In this document: piece by piece, positions 8,707 through 17,036 of the stretch
Layout: every line of letters starts with the position of its first letter
Position numbering within the stretch: position 1 is the first letter of the stretch
DNA from: DASQUK01 sp963813485
GTDB lineage: Bacteria > Actinomycetota > Acidimicrobiia > Acidimicrobiales > VFJN01
Length of the DNA: 64,000 bases
Direction of reading: 5' to 3'
Assembly: GCA_963813485.1 (NCBI GenBank)
Contig: CAWEZE010000011.1
Span: forward strand, 167,298 to 231,297
Notes under the pieces: model-generated
What the model saw: only the letters and a program-made list of their open reading frames with translations
The model's database searches: none
Told to the model about the DNA's origin: nothing
Position numbers and translations under genes: made by a program

Positions 8707-10410
8707 GTGACGGCGCGGCGTCCCTTGGTGCCGCTGCATCGGCAGCTCGAGGCAAGAGCCATCGGCCGGCGCACCCACCAGACGTTCCTGTTCGCCGGTG
8801 CGACCGGCGTGGTGGTCGGCCTCGCCGTCTTGGCCATCCAACGCGTCACCATCGGCGGGTTGTTCGATCGCCTGGCGGACCGACCGCTGTGGCTGCAGGC
8901 GTGCGCCCCCGGCGTCGGTCTCCTGATCGCCTACCTGTGCCTGCGCTGGATTGCCCAGGGCAGGTCGCCGTCGACGGCCGACGAGTACGTGCGCAGCTTC
9001 CACGAGGAAGCGCACGAGCACATGTCCACCCGGCCCGTCCTCGGCCGGGTCCTCGCCAGCATCGCCACCATCGGTTACGGCGGGGCGCTCGGGCTCGAAG
9101 GACCGTCCATCTACGCCGGCTCCGCTATCGGGTCGACCATCCAGCGGCGTTTCGCGCGCTTCTTCTCCCGCGAGGACGCCAAGCTGCTCCTGGTTGCCGG
9201 GGCGGCGGCGGGCGTATCCGCAATCTTCAAGGCGCCGGTCACCGGTGCGTTGTTCGCCATCGAGGTGCCGTACCGCGCCGACCTCGCGCGCCGCAACGTG
9301 TTGCCTGCGATAGTGGCGTCGGCGGCGGCCTACGTCACGTTTGCCGCGATCGACGGGACCGATCCGATCCTGCCAGTGGCAGGCGGGTCACCGTTCGATT
9401 GGCGTGACCTCGGCGGCGCGCTCGCCGTGGGCCTGCTGTGCGGGCTGGGCGCCCGGCTGTTCAGCGGCGCCGTTCGGTCGCTCCGCGATCGGCGGATAGC
9501 CGATGTCCCGATCGGCCTGCGGATCCTCGCTGCCGGCGTGGCCCTCGCCGTTTTCGCCTACGTGGCCGAGGCGGCCGCGGATGCGCCGCTCACGCTTGGT
9601 CCCGGCTACGACGTGATCCGCTGGGCGACCGATCCGAGCCTGGCCCAATGGCTGGTGCTCACGCTGCTCGTGCTTCGGGTCGGCGCGGTGCTGGCCACCC
9701 TGGGCGGCGGTGGCGCGGGTGGCCTCGTCATCCCTCTGGTGGTGCTGGGCGCCCTCACCGGCCGCTTCGCCAGCGGCGCGTTCGGGATGGCCGACAGCGA
9801 CCTGTTGCTGGTGGTGGGCATGGCGGCATTCCTCGGTGCCGGGTACCGCACGCCCCTGGCGGCGATCATGTTCGTGGCCGAGACGACGGGGCAGCCCGGC
9901 TTCGTGGTGCCGGCGCTGGTGGCCACGGCGGCGTCACAGCTCTTGGTTGCCGACTCGTCGGTGTCCGACCACCAACGGGCCGGGCGCCTGGGACACCTCG
10001 AGCGGCGCTTCGAGCTGCCGATCAGTGCCGTGCTCGAGACGGACGTGCGGACGGTGCCGCCCGACGCAACCATCGAGGAGTTCCTCACCGTCCACCTCGT
10101 GGGCTACCGCCAGCGAGCGGTCCCGGTGGTGGACGAGGCCAACCGCTATCTCGGGCTGATGGCGCTGGACGAGGTGGTGACGATCCGGCGGGAGGCCTGG
10201 GCCACCACCGAGATCCGCACCATTGCCAACGTCGCCGCGCCTCGCGGGCGCACCACGTGGCTGGTGCGCGACGCCGTGCAGGCCATGGAGGGAGGCGACG
10301 CCGACGTGCTCGCCGTGGTCGACGGCGACGACCGATTCGTCGGCGTCGTCACCACGGACGAGGTCCTCCGGCTGGACGAGATCTTGGAACGCACGAACGG
10401 AGCCCGCTGA
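8707..10410 (+). CDS. ClC-family chloride channel/antiporter with CBS pair
   Basis: About 567 residues. The ClC membrane part spans roughly residues 20-415, with selectivity-type motifs GGALGLEGPSIYAG (GxEGP class), GGGGAGGLVIPLVVLGA and FLGAGYRTPLAAIMFVAE. The C-terminal 140 residues form two CBS domains (ISAVLETDVRTVPPDATI, then VRDAVQAMEGGDADVLAVVD), which regulate channels by nucleotide binding in homologues. The start is uncertain: the open frame runs from 8590, but GTG 8707 (after GAAGGG) puts the protein just before the first helix. The gene stands alone. Whether it is a channel or an H+/Cl- exchanger is not decided here. Confidence 0.88.
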   Translation: MTARRPLVPLHRQLEARAIGRRTHQTFLFAGATGVVVGLAVLAIQRVTIGGLFDRLADRPLWLQACAPGVGLLIAYLCLRWIAQGRSPSTADEYVRSFHEEAHEHMSTRPVLGRVLASIATIGYGGALGLEGPSIYAGSAIGSTIQRRFARFFSREDAKLLLVAGAAAGVSAIFKAPVTGALFAIEVPYRADLARRNVLPAIVASAAAYVTFAAIDGTDPILPVAGGSPFDWRDLGGALAVGLLCGLGARLFSGAVRSLRDRRIADVPIGLRILAAGVALAVFAYVAEAAADAPLTLGPGYDVIRWATDPSLAQWLVLTLLVLRVGAVLATLGGGGAGGLVIPLVVLGALTGRFASGAFGMADSDLLLVVGMAAFLGAGYRTPLAAIMFVAETTGQPGFVVPALVATAASQLLVADSSVSDHQRAGRLGHLERRFELPISAVLETDVRTVPPDATIEEFLTVHLVGYRQRAVPVVDEANRYLGLMALDEVVTIRREAWATTEIRTIANVAAPRGRTTWLVRDAVQAMEGGDADVLAVVDGDDRFVGVVTTDEVLRLDEILERTNGAR

Positions 10411-10444
10411 AACAGCGTGCCAGGACCAGGTTCCGGCCGAAATC

Positions 10445-11383
10445 TCAGACGGCCAGGAGGTCGCGGGCGCCCGTGTCGGACGACGGGTGGCGCAGCTTCG
10501 ACATCGCCCGCGCCTCGATCTGGCGGATGCGCTCGCGAGTGAGGTTGAAGTGCTCGCCCACCTCTTCGAGTGTGCGGGGCTCGCCGCGATCGAGCCCGAA
10601 GCGCAGCTTGAGGATCTCGCGCTCGCGCTCGTCTAGTGGCGCCAGCAACCGGTTGATCTCCTCGGGTAGCAGCGCCGTTGCCGCCACTTCGAACGGCGAC
10701 TCGGCCGAGCGATCCTCGACGACGTCGCCGAGCTCGGCGTCGCCGTCCTCGCGCAGCGGCTCGGACAGCGACAGGGGTTCGGCCGCGAACCGCAGGGCCT
10801 CGGTCACCTTGTCCTCGGGCATTTCGACCTCGGCCGAGAGCTCGGACAATGTCGCAGGACGACCGAGCTTCAGCTCGAGCCGGGCCCGCGCCTTCTGCAG
10901 CCGGGCGAGCGTGTCGCCGGCGTGGACCGGCAGCCTGATCGTGCGGCCGGTGTTGGCGATGCCCCGGGTGATCGCCTGCCGGATCCACCACGTGGCATAC
11001 GTGGAGAACTTGAAGCCCTTGCGCCAGTCGAACTTCTCGACCGCGTGCATCAGGCCGAGGTTGCCCTCCTGGATCAGATCGAGCAGCGGCAGGCCCGACG
11101 CCTGGTACTTCTTGGCGATCGACACGACGAGTCGCAGGTTCGATTGCACGAAGGTGCGTTCCGCGTCCTCGCCGTCGCGAGCGCAGCGGCGCAGCTCACG
11201 CTTGCGGCCGGGCGACAGCGTGCCGGCGCCGGCTTCGAGGTCGACGCGGGCCGCATTGCCGGCTTCGATCGCCTGGGCGAGGCGAACCTCGTCGTCCTTG
11301 GTGAGCAGCGGGTACTGCCCGATGTCGGTGAGGTACAGCCGAACGAGATCTTCTTCGTCGCGCTCGACGCGCTCCTTGGGCAA
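10445..11383 (-). CDS. RpoD-family (group 2-like) RNA polymerase sigma factor
   Basis: A 312-residue sigma-70 protein with region 1.2 (DLVRLYLTDIGQYPLLTKDD), region 2 (NLRLVVSIAKKYQ, LIQEGNLGLMHAVEKFDWRK, GFKFSTYATWWIRQAITR), region 3, and region 4 ending ERIRQIEARAMSKLRHP. It lacks the long N-terminal region of the principal sigma, so a SigB/HrdB-like alternative or short principal sigma is likely. The start is a TTG at 11383 with AAGGA 8 bases upstream; no ATG or GTG in frame is better. It is divergent from an ECF sigma gene across a 315-base spacer. Confidence 0.9.
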   Translation of the reverse strand: MPKERVERDEEDLVRLYLTDIGQYPLLTKDDEVRLAQAIEAGNAARVDLEAGAGTLSPGRKRELRRCARDGEDAERTFVQSNLRLVVSIAKKYQASGLPLLDLIQEGNLGLMHAVEKFDWRKGFKFSTYATWWIRQAITRGIANTGRTIRLPVHAGDTLARLQKARARLELKLGRPATLSELSAEVEMPEDKVTEALRFAAEPLSLSEPLREDGDAELGDVVEDRSAESPFEVAATALLPEEINRLLAPLDEREREILKLRFGLDRGEPRTLEEVGEHFNLTRERIRQIEARAMSKLRHPSSDTGARDLLAV

Positions 11384-11698
11384 CGGTTGTTCCTTCTCGC
11401 CTGTCGCTTCGGTGAGTGGGGAGCTCGCGCCCTCTCGTTCGCAGCGATGCGTGTGGCGGCGGAGCTCAATGCACCGGAGAACCCGGAGCGCCGTTCACGA
11501 TACCGGGACGGTCAAGGCCGACCACCGTCGCGACGCGATTCGTCGACACCATCTCGTTGTACCTACTCAATGTGTTTCTCGACGACAGCCCGCGCTAATT
11601 CGCTAAGGTGCCCGCCGGGGGGAGGTAGCCCGCTGGAACCGTCAATGGCACACACACCGATCGCGCCCATGATCTGAGCAATCGGGGAGGGCAACGGC
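11384..11698 (+). promoter_or_regulatory. Divergent intergenic region between two sigma genes
   Basis: These 315 bases hold no convincing gene. The 11560-11610 part is comparatively AT-rich and includes TAAGGT at 11604-11609, a possible -10 for the ECF gene with a leader of about 80 bases; no good -35 is visible. GGGGAGG at the right end is the ribosome site of the ECF gene. No clear promoter was found for the minus-strand sigma gene. Confidence 0.35.
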
Positions 11699-12307
11699 GT
11701 GCTCATCCACACACGGACTCAACCTGCCGGCGCGACCACGCTCACGGCCAGACGCCAGCGTGGCCTGGAACTGGGTCGCCTCGTCTCGGAGGCCCGGCAG
11801 GGTTCGATCAAGGCCTTCGACGACATCTACCGCTCACTGGCCGGCCAGGTGGCTTCGTATCTCCGGTGGCACCGTGCCACCGATCCAGATGGCCTCACGA
11901 ACGACGTGTTTGCCCAGGTGCATCGCAATCTTCCGCGGTTCGAGGGTGACGAGCATGGGTTCCGGTCGTGGGTGTTCACGATCGCCCACCACCGCATGAT
12001 CGACGACCGGCGGCGGGCCAATCGCCAGCCGCGTGTGCAGGACGACCTAGGGGTCGAGGAGCACATGGGACTGGGCGATGTCGAGGACGACGCGTTCGCC
12101 GTGCTCGCGCACGACCGCGTGCGCGACCTGTTGACGGTGCTGTCCCCCGACCAGCGCGACGTGGTCCTGCTGCGCATCATCGCCGACCTGTCCGTGGAAG
12201 AGGTTGCCCAGATGCTCGACAAGCGGGAGGGCGCCATCAAGGCCCTCCAGCACCGTGCGCTGGCCGCCCTTCGTCGCCATCTCGACCGCATGGCAGGGGC
12301 GGCGTAG
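11699..12307 (+). CDS. ECF-type RNA polymerase sigma factor
   Basis: A 202-residue sigma factor with region 2 (AFDDIYRSLAGQVASYLRWH, NDVFAQVHRNLPRFEGDEHG, FRSWVFTIAHHRMIDDRRR) and region 4 (LLTVLSPDQRDVVLLRIIAD, VEEVAQMLDKREGAIKALQH). GTG 11699 has GGGGAGG 8 bases upstream, which fixes the start. Regions 3 and 1 are absent, as usual for ECF proteins. The following gene (12364) encodes a single-pass membrane protein in the position of an anti-sigma factor. Confidence 0.9.
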   Translation: MLIHTRTQPAGATTLTARRQRGLELGRLVSEARQGSIKAFDDIYRSLAGQVASYLRWHRATDPDGLTNDVFAQVHRNLPRFEGDEHGFRSWVFTIAHHRMIDDRRRANRQPRVQDDLGVEEHMGLGDVEDDAFAVLAHDRVRDLLTVLSPDQRDVVLLRIIADLSVEEVAQMLDKREGAIKALQHRALAALRRHLDRMAGAA

Positions 12308-12363
12308 ATCCCGCTCGCTCACAGGCATATCCCAAGCACGAAGCGTGGCGTTCACCTGATCAG

Positions 12364-13338
12364 ATGGGTGATCTCAGCGAACGTGACGTGGAGGATGTCC
12401 TCGGGGGCGTGCAGCCCCCGGGTCGTGACGACCTCGCGCACGTCGTCGAGCTGACCACGTGGTTGCACGTCAGTCGCGAGATCGAGCCGCCACCGGCCAT
12501 GCGCGACGACCTGTTCTGCCAGATCGAGGACGGCCTCTGGACGTACCAGCGATCGTCCCGTCGGGCGCCGGCGCATCTGCGGCACCGCCGAACGACGACG
12601 CGCCGATTGGTGCGGGAGACGCTGGCGGGCTCCGGCCGGCCGATCGCCAGCGTCGCGACCGCCGCCGTCCTGCTCGTGGGCGTGATCCTGGCGGTGCGGG
12701 CAGGCGGTCCGACGCGCGAGCCGTCGGCGTTCGTCTCGCCGGCGGCCCAGGGCCTCCCAACGACCGTCGCCGACGCGCCCGCCACCACCACGACCGCCGC
12801 TCCGACGACGACGCCGCCCCGGGAAAGCGAATCCCAGGCGCGCGCCGACACCGACTCCGAGCAGCCGTCGACCACCGAGGGGACCACGGAGTCGCCCGCG
12901 TCCCCGGACCCGACGTCGGCCGCGCCGCAGTCCCGGGACCATGACGGCACGACGCCGCCGACGACCGAGAAGCGCCGCGGCGAGCACGACGACGACGGCG
13001 CCACCGCCGAGGCGGACCAGAATTCGGCCGGTGGCCGCGTGCAGTCACCGCCACCGTCGGACCCCACCGAGGACGAGGTGCCGTGGGACCTGCCGCTGTC
13101 CGGTTGGGATTTCGACTTGTCCGAGTGGTCCCCCGCCAAGGACCTCTGGGCCGCAGTGGACGACACCGGGGACATGCGGGAGGCGGTGGGCTCCGAGGAT
13201 GACGCCCCGACCGGCGACGACGAGGGGAACGATGATCGTGGCGAGGACGACGAGAGCGAGCGTGGTTTCGTCAAGGACGGCGTGAGCGGGCGCCGAGACA
13301 CCCGCCACGCTGAGCGGGAAGGCGGCTCGTCCGACTGA
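12364..13338 (+). CDS. Probable membrane anti-sigma factor with acidic outer domain
   Basis: A 324-residue protein downstream of the ECF sigma gene. Residues 1-75 form a small polar domain (VEDVLGGVQPPGRDDLAHVV, then MRDDLFCQIEDGLWTYQR) in the place of an anti-sigma domain, but no HxxxCxxC zinc motif is visible. One membrane helix follows (PIASVATAAVLLVGVILAV). The remaining 220 residues are Thr/Pro/Asp/Glu-rich low complexity with a short Trp-containing block (PWDLPLSGWDFDLSEW). ATG 12364 is chosen because the frame before it overlaps the sigma gene; the ribosome site is weak. The role is inferred mainly from position and topology. Confidence 0.6.
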   Translation: MGDLSERDVEDVLGGVQPPGRDDLAHVVELTTWLHVSREIEPPPAMRDDLFCQIEDGLWTYQRSSRRAPAHLRHRRTTTRRLVRETLAGSGRPIASVATAAVLLVGVILAVRAGGPTREPSAFVSPAAQGLPTTVADAPATTTTAAPTTTPPRESESQARADTDSEQPSTTEGTTESPASPDPTSAAPQSRDHDGTTPPTTEKRRGEHDDDGATAEADQNSAGGRVQSPPPSDPTEDEVPWDLPLSGWDFDLSEWSPAKDLWAAVDDTGDMREAVGSEDDAPTGDDEGNDDRGEDDESERGFVKDGVSGRRDTRHAEREGGSSD

Positions 13339-13343
13339 GGACG

Positions 13344-13488
13344 TGAGCGGATAGGCACGTCCTCTTGGCTCACGGTGGTCAGCGCTGCCGTGGAGCCGAG
13401 CGTTGAGCTGGCGGTCGACCGCCAGCTCAACAGCTCGGCTCCCCGGCAGCGCTGACCACGTGAACCAAGAGGACGTGCCTACCGCTCA
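13344..13488. repeat. Long palindromic repeat, copy 1 (complete)
   Basis: A nearly perfect inverted repeat of about 145 bases centred on GGCGGTCGACCGCC (centre 13416/13417). Each arm is about 72 bases and begins TGAGCGGATAGGCACGTCCT; arms differ by only a few substitutions and one-base gaps. It fills the space between two convergent gene ends (13338 and 13494). Related copies lie at 16842-16964 and 63964-64000. It could fold as one long hairpin and may act as a bidirectional terminator or as a mobile REP-like element. It encodes no protein. Confidence 0.9.
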
Positions 13489-13493
13489 GGCTC

Positions 13494-14078
13494 CTAGGAC
13501 CCGGAGCCGGCGATGCCGCCGGCCGCCACCAGGAGCGTCTCGAGCCGCAGTTGGTGGGACGAGGCCCGCTCGACATCGGCGTCGGACCGGAGCTGCGCCT
13601 GGAGCAGCGCCTCGCCCACGTGCCAGTGGTCCAGCTGGTCGGAACGGACCAGGCGGAGCGCTCGCATCGCGGGCCCATCACTGATGGGCGAGGTGTGGTC
13701 GAGGTGGTGTTGGTAGGCGCTCGCGGCGTGGGGCACGAGCACCCGGTAGGCGCCGACCAGCTTCTCGATCGTGAGCTCGGCCGCCTCCGGAGCCGCGAGG
13801 GCGTCGACGAAGGCCACGAGCGCGGGGTTGGGTGGCGCCACGAAGGAGTCGACACCGGTCTCACCAATCACCGGAAGCAGGTCGTGCCACAGCTCGGCGT
13901 GCCAGCCGTGCTGCCGGCTGTGCGTGGCCAGGGCGGCCTTCACGGCCGGTTCGGGCACCGCCACGGTCCAGCCGCCCAGGATCTCGAACGCCCGCATCTC
14001 GATCCAGCAGTAGTGGCCGATGCGCCGGGCGCTGGCCTCGAGCGACAAGGGTGCGCGTGACGCTGACAGTCCGCTCAT
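13494..14078 (-). CDS. Ferritin-like fold protein of unknown function
   Basis: A 194-residue, mostly helical soluble protein. Glu and His residues spaced as in ferritin-like four-helix bundles are visible: GHYCWIEMRAFEILGGW near residue 22, HSRQHGWHAELWHDLLP near 55 and SDQLDHWHVGEALLQ near 155. I do not recognise a characterised family. ATG 14078 probably overlaps the stop of the upstream transporter gene by 4 bases (ATGA), assuming a frameshift in that gene. The gene ends 6 bases from palindromic repeat copy 1. Confidence 0.6.
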   Translation of the reverse strand: MSGLSASRAPLSLEASARRIGHYCWIEMRAFEILGGWTVAVPEPAVKAALATHSRQHGWHAELWHDLLPVIGETGVDSFVAPPNPALVAFVDALAAPEAAELTIEKLVGAYRVLVPHAASAYQHHLDHTSPISDGPAMRALRLVRSDQLDHWHVGEALLQAQLRSDADVERASSHQLRLETLLVAAGGIAGSGS

Positions 14079-15009
14079 CTGCCGTCAGTTTCGCACGGCG
14101 TCGTTCGCCGCGCCTCGCCAGCATCGGGGCGACAACCTCCGCCAGCACCACGGCGATCAGGATGAGCCCACCCCCCGCCACCACCGCGGCCGTGAGCGGC
14201 TCGTCGACCAGCGCGCTCAACAGAGCGGCGAACACCGGCTCGAGCAGCAGGATGATCGCGGCGCGCGACGGGCTCACTACGCGCTGCGCCCAGACCATCG
14301 CCAGGAACGCCACGGCGGTGGCGAACACACCGGTGAAGGCAGCGGCCGCGAGGGCCCCGCCGTCGAGGTCGAAGCCGCCGTGGACGGCCGCGGGGATGAG
14401 GCAGGCGCCCCCGACCGTGGCCAGCTGCACGGTGGTGAGCCGGACGGCATCGTGGCGGGGGGCGATAGAGCCCAGGAAGACGAGATGGGCGGCGAACGCC
14501 ACCGCGCATCCGAGCGTCAGCACCTCGCCCCGGCCGAAGCCGCTGTCGGCGCCCCCGGTGAGCAGGACCAGCCCGGCGACGGCAAGAACCACCCCGACGA
14601 GCGTGAGCGGGTGCGGGGGCTGCCTGGTGGTCGCGTACGAGATGAAGGGCACGAACACGACGAGCATGTAGGTGATGAACGCAGATGTGGCCGCAGTCGT
14701 GTATTGCAGGCCCACGGTCTGGAGCACGTAACCGGCAAGCAGCAAGAGGCCGGCGAGGACGCCGTCTCGGAGCTCACCGGGGGTGCGGGCCCAGCGAGTG
14801 TCCCGCTGGGCCCTCCGCACCGCCGTCCGGCGATGGGCGACGAGGCCGAGCACGGCGGCCCCGATGACGAAGCGAACCGAAAGGAATGGCAGCGGGTCGA
14901 TCCGCTCGACCGCGTCCTGGACCACGAGGAAGGTCGTGCCGAAGAAGAACGCGGCCACCACCAGCGCCGCGTCGGCCTGCCGAGCGCGGTGTTGCGACGG
15001 TTCTCGCAT
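14075..15009 (-). CDS. EamA/DMT-family transporter
   Basis: Ten hydrophobic segments in two EamA repeats, from AALVVAAFFFGTTFLVVQD to the last helix AAVVAGGGLILIAVVLAEVV. Substrate unknown; such proteins export metabolites or amino acids. ATG 15009 has AGGAGG 6 bases upstream. As sequenced the frame continues to 13861 and would overlap the next gene by 217 bases. With one base added near 14085-14130 it would end at TGA 14075 in an ATGA overlap, giving 312 codons, a normal family length. I annotate that version, but the frameshift here is less certain than in other genes. Confidence 0.8.
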
Positions 15010-15108
15010 CGACACCCTCCTGCGGCGGGAGCGGGACGGCGGCTTCGGACACGGCACCTCACATCGAGCATTCACGCGGGGACTGGCAGTGTTGCTAATA
15101 CTGGTGCG

Positions 15109-16836
15109 GTGCGTCCTGCTCGCAGATCGCACGGCTGGGGGATCCTGGCACGGGCGAGCGTCGTGTTTGGCTTGGTGGTGGCCTCCCTGGCCGCATGCTC
15201 GAGCGAGCCGTCGAACGAGGCCGCCGAGGCCTCTGTCGAGGTCCTGGCATCCGTGCACATACCCGTTGAGGACACCGTCGTCGTTCCCACTTCGACCGCC
15301 GCAGGGCTGGCGGCGGCAACGAGCAGCACGCTGTACGAGCACTCGCCGCTCGTGCTGCTGGCCTCCGAGGCAGATGTAGCGGGCCAGGCCCGAGCGGCGT
15401 CGATGGCGGTCGGCCTGGGTGGACCGCTGCTGCTGGCGCCCGCTGCGGCGGACCCTGCCCAGAGCGCTCCGGTGCGCGAGGAGCTCGCACGCCTGGGGCC
15501 TCAGGCGATCCTGAGCTTCGGCGACGAAGCCACCCGCTGGGCGCAGCAAGCCGACCTGGGCGTGCCCGTCGTTGCCCCGGCCGACATGGGTGACGTCGAG
15601 GACGCTACCGGTCGCGATTTCGGCGACGACCAAGCCGTGGCGCCCGACCAGCTGATCGACGCCGTCGCCTCCCTCGAACCGGACCAGACGCCGCTGCTGA
15701 CCGTCGACGGCGCCGGTGCCGGCGCGAACGCCAGCACGACGAGTACAGAGGACGGCGAAGCCGAGCCGCCGACCGCGGCCGATCTGCCACGGGTGGCGCC
15801 CGATGCGCCCCTGGACACGCTGCTGGTTCTCGTGGCCCGCGATCCCGCGTCGCTGGCGGCGGCCGCGACGGCCAGGGCCAGCGGAGCGCGGCTCATGACC
15901 GTCGCCAACCCCGATCCTCGCACCGACCCCAAGGTCATCGCAGCGCTGGCCGCGGAGCCACCCGGACAGGTCGTGGCGCTCGGAACCGCCTTCGGCTCGC
16001 CGGAGACGCTCCGCTACCGCCTCGACGTCGCCGCCAGCGGCGTGGAGCTGCCCGGCGGCGGGCAGATTCTCTACCCCGGACGACAGATGGTCGCCCTCTA
16101 CGGCCACCCGGGCACGCCCGCGCTCGGAGTTCTGGGGGAGCAGGGCGTCGACGCTGCCGTCGCCCGCGCCCAGCAGATGGCGGCGGACTACCAGCCATTG
16201 GTCGACGTGCCCGTGGTTCCCGCCTTCGAGATCATCACCACCGTCGCGTCCAGCGGGGCCGGGCCCGACGGGAACTACTCGTACGAGGCACCTGTCGACC
16301 TCGTGCGTCCCTGGGTCGATGCCGCAGGCCAGGCGGGCGTCTACGTCCTGCTCGACCTGCAGCCCGGGCGCACTGACTTCCTCACCCAGGCCAAGCGCTA
16401 CGAGGAGCTGCTTGCCCGGCCGTACGTGGGGCTGGCGCTCGACCCGGAGTGGCGTTTGCAGCCGAACCAGCGCCACCTGGCCCAGATCGGCTCGGTGACG
16501 GCCGGCGAGGTCAACACCGTTGTCACGTGGCTGGCGGACCTCACCCGGGCCCACAAGCTGCCGCAGAAGCTGCTCATGCTGCACCAGTTCCAGCTGCAGA
16601 TGATCAGCGACCGGGGGGCCGTGGACACCAGCCGCGACGAGCTGGCGGTGCTGATCCACGCCGACGGCTTCGGTTCGCCCGGCGCCAAGTTCGACACCTG
16701 GAACCTGATGCACACCAGCCCGCCGCCCAACGTGTGGTGGGGCTGGAAGAACTTCATCGACGAGGACAGCCCGACCTTCACGCCCGCCGAGACCATGGCC
16801 ATCGAGCCGCGGCCCTTGTTCGTGTCGTACCAATAA
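15109..16836 (+). CDS. Large lipoprotein of unknown function
   Basis: A 575-residue exported protein: basic start, hydrophobic segment VVFGLVVASLAAC with lipobox LAAC, then Ser. The N-terminal third has the logic of cell-wall-binding-repeat-2 domains (VVVPTSTAAGLAAATS, SPLVLLASE, MAVGLGGPLLLAPA, AILSFGDEATRW). The last 200 residues form a conserved-looking domain with VYVLLDLQPGRTDFLTQAKR, GLALDPEWRL and LPQKLLMLHQFQLQMI that resembles a TIM-barrel hydrolase core, but I cannot name the family. GTG 15109 lies 7 bases after TAATAC (15096-15101), so it may be leaderless. The open frame upstream to 14020 is antisense to the transporter and rejected. Confidence 0.7.
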   Translation: MRPARRSHGWGILARASVVFGLVVASLAACSSEPSNEAAEASVEVLASVHIPVEDTVVVPTSTAAGLAAATSSTLYEHSPLVLLASEADVAGQARAASMAVGLGGPLLLAPAAADPAQSAPVREELARLGPQAILSFGDEATRWAQQADLGVPVVAPADMGDVEDATGRDFGDDQAVAPDQLIDAVASLEPDQTPLLTVDGAGAGANASTTSTEDGEAEPPTAADLPRVAPDAPLDTLLVLVARDPASLAAAATARASGARLMTVANPDPRTDPKVIAALAAEPPGQVVALGTAFGSPETLRYRLDVAASGVELPGGGQILYPGRQMVALYGHPGTPALGVLGEQGVDAAVARAQQMAADYQPLVDVPVVPAFEIITTVASSGAGPDGNYSYEAPVDLVRPWVDAAGQAGVYVLLDLQPGRTDFLTQAKRYEELLARPYVGLALDPEWRLQPNQRHLAQIGSVTAGEVNTVVTWLADLTRAHKLPQKLLMLHQFQLQMISDRGAVDTSRDELAVLIHADGFGSPGAKFDTWNLMHTSPPPNVWWGWKNFIDEDSPTFTPAETMAIEPRPLFVSYQ

Positions 16837-16841
16837 GGAGC

Positions 16842-16964
16842 CGAGCGGATAGGGCGGTTCGTGCAGCCTACGCGGGGGAATTTGGCGGTCGACCACCAGC
16901 TCAACAGCTCGGGTCCCCGGCAGCGCTGACCACCGTGAGCCAAGAGGACGTGCCTATCCGCTCA
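16842..16964. repeat. Long palindromic repeat, copy 2 (left arm damaged)
   Basis: The right arm (about 16888-16964) matches the right arm of copy 1 over about 75 bases with few differences. The left arm keeps only its outer GAGCGGATAGG and the central GGCGGTCGACC and is about 25 bases shorter and diverged. The element again occupies a spacer between convergent genes (lipoprotein end 16836, nadE end 17037). The asymmetric decay shows it is not maintained as a strict hairpin at this site. Confidence 0.85.
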
Positions 16965-16969
16965 GGCCC

Positions 16970-17010
16970 TAGGTGGTCGCCGGCCGCCCAATAGGTGGTC
17001 GCCGGCCGCC
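16970..17010. repeat. Tandem duplication of a 19-base unit
   Basis: TAGGTGGTCGCCGGCCGCC occurs at 16970-16988 and again at 16992-17010 (period 22). It directly follows palindromic repeat copy 2 and precedes the nadE stop. It probably arose by slippage; no function is evident. Confidence 0.8.
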
Positions 17011-17036
17011 GCCGGCGGTACCTCCCCCCTCGAAGT

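Noticed and set aside
14020..15108. N-terminal extension of the lipoprotein open frame
   Set aside because: It is antisense to the transporter and has no domain; a lipoprotein signal with its own -10 box begins at 15109.
13861..16896. A 1011-codon open frame on the minus strand
   Set aside because: Only its downstream part (to 15009) is the DMT transporter. The upstream part is antisense to the lipoprotein gene and reflects the lack of stop codons in GC-rich DNA.
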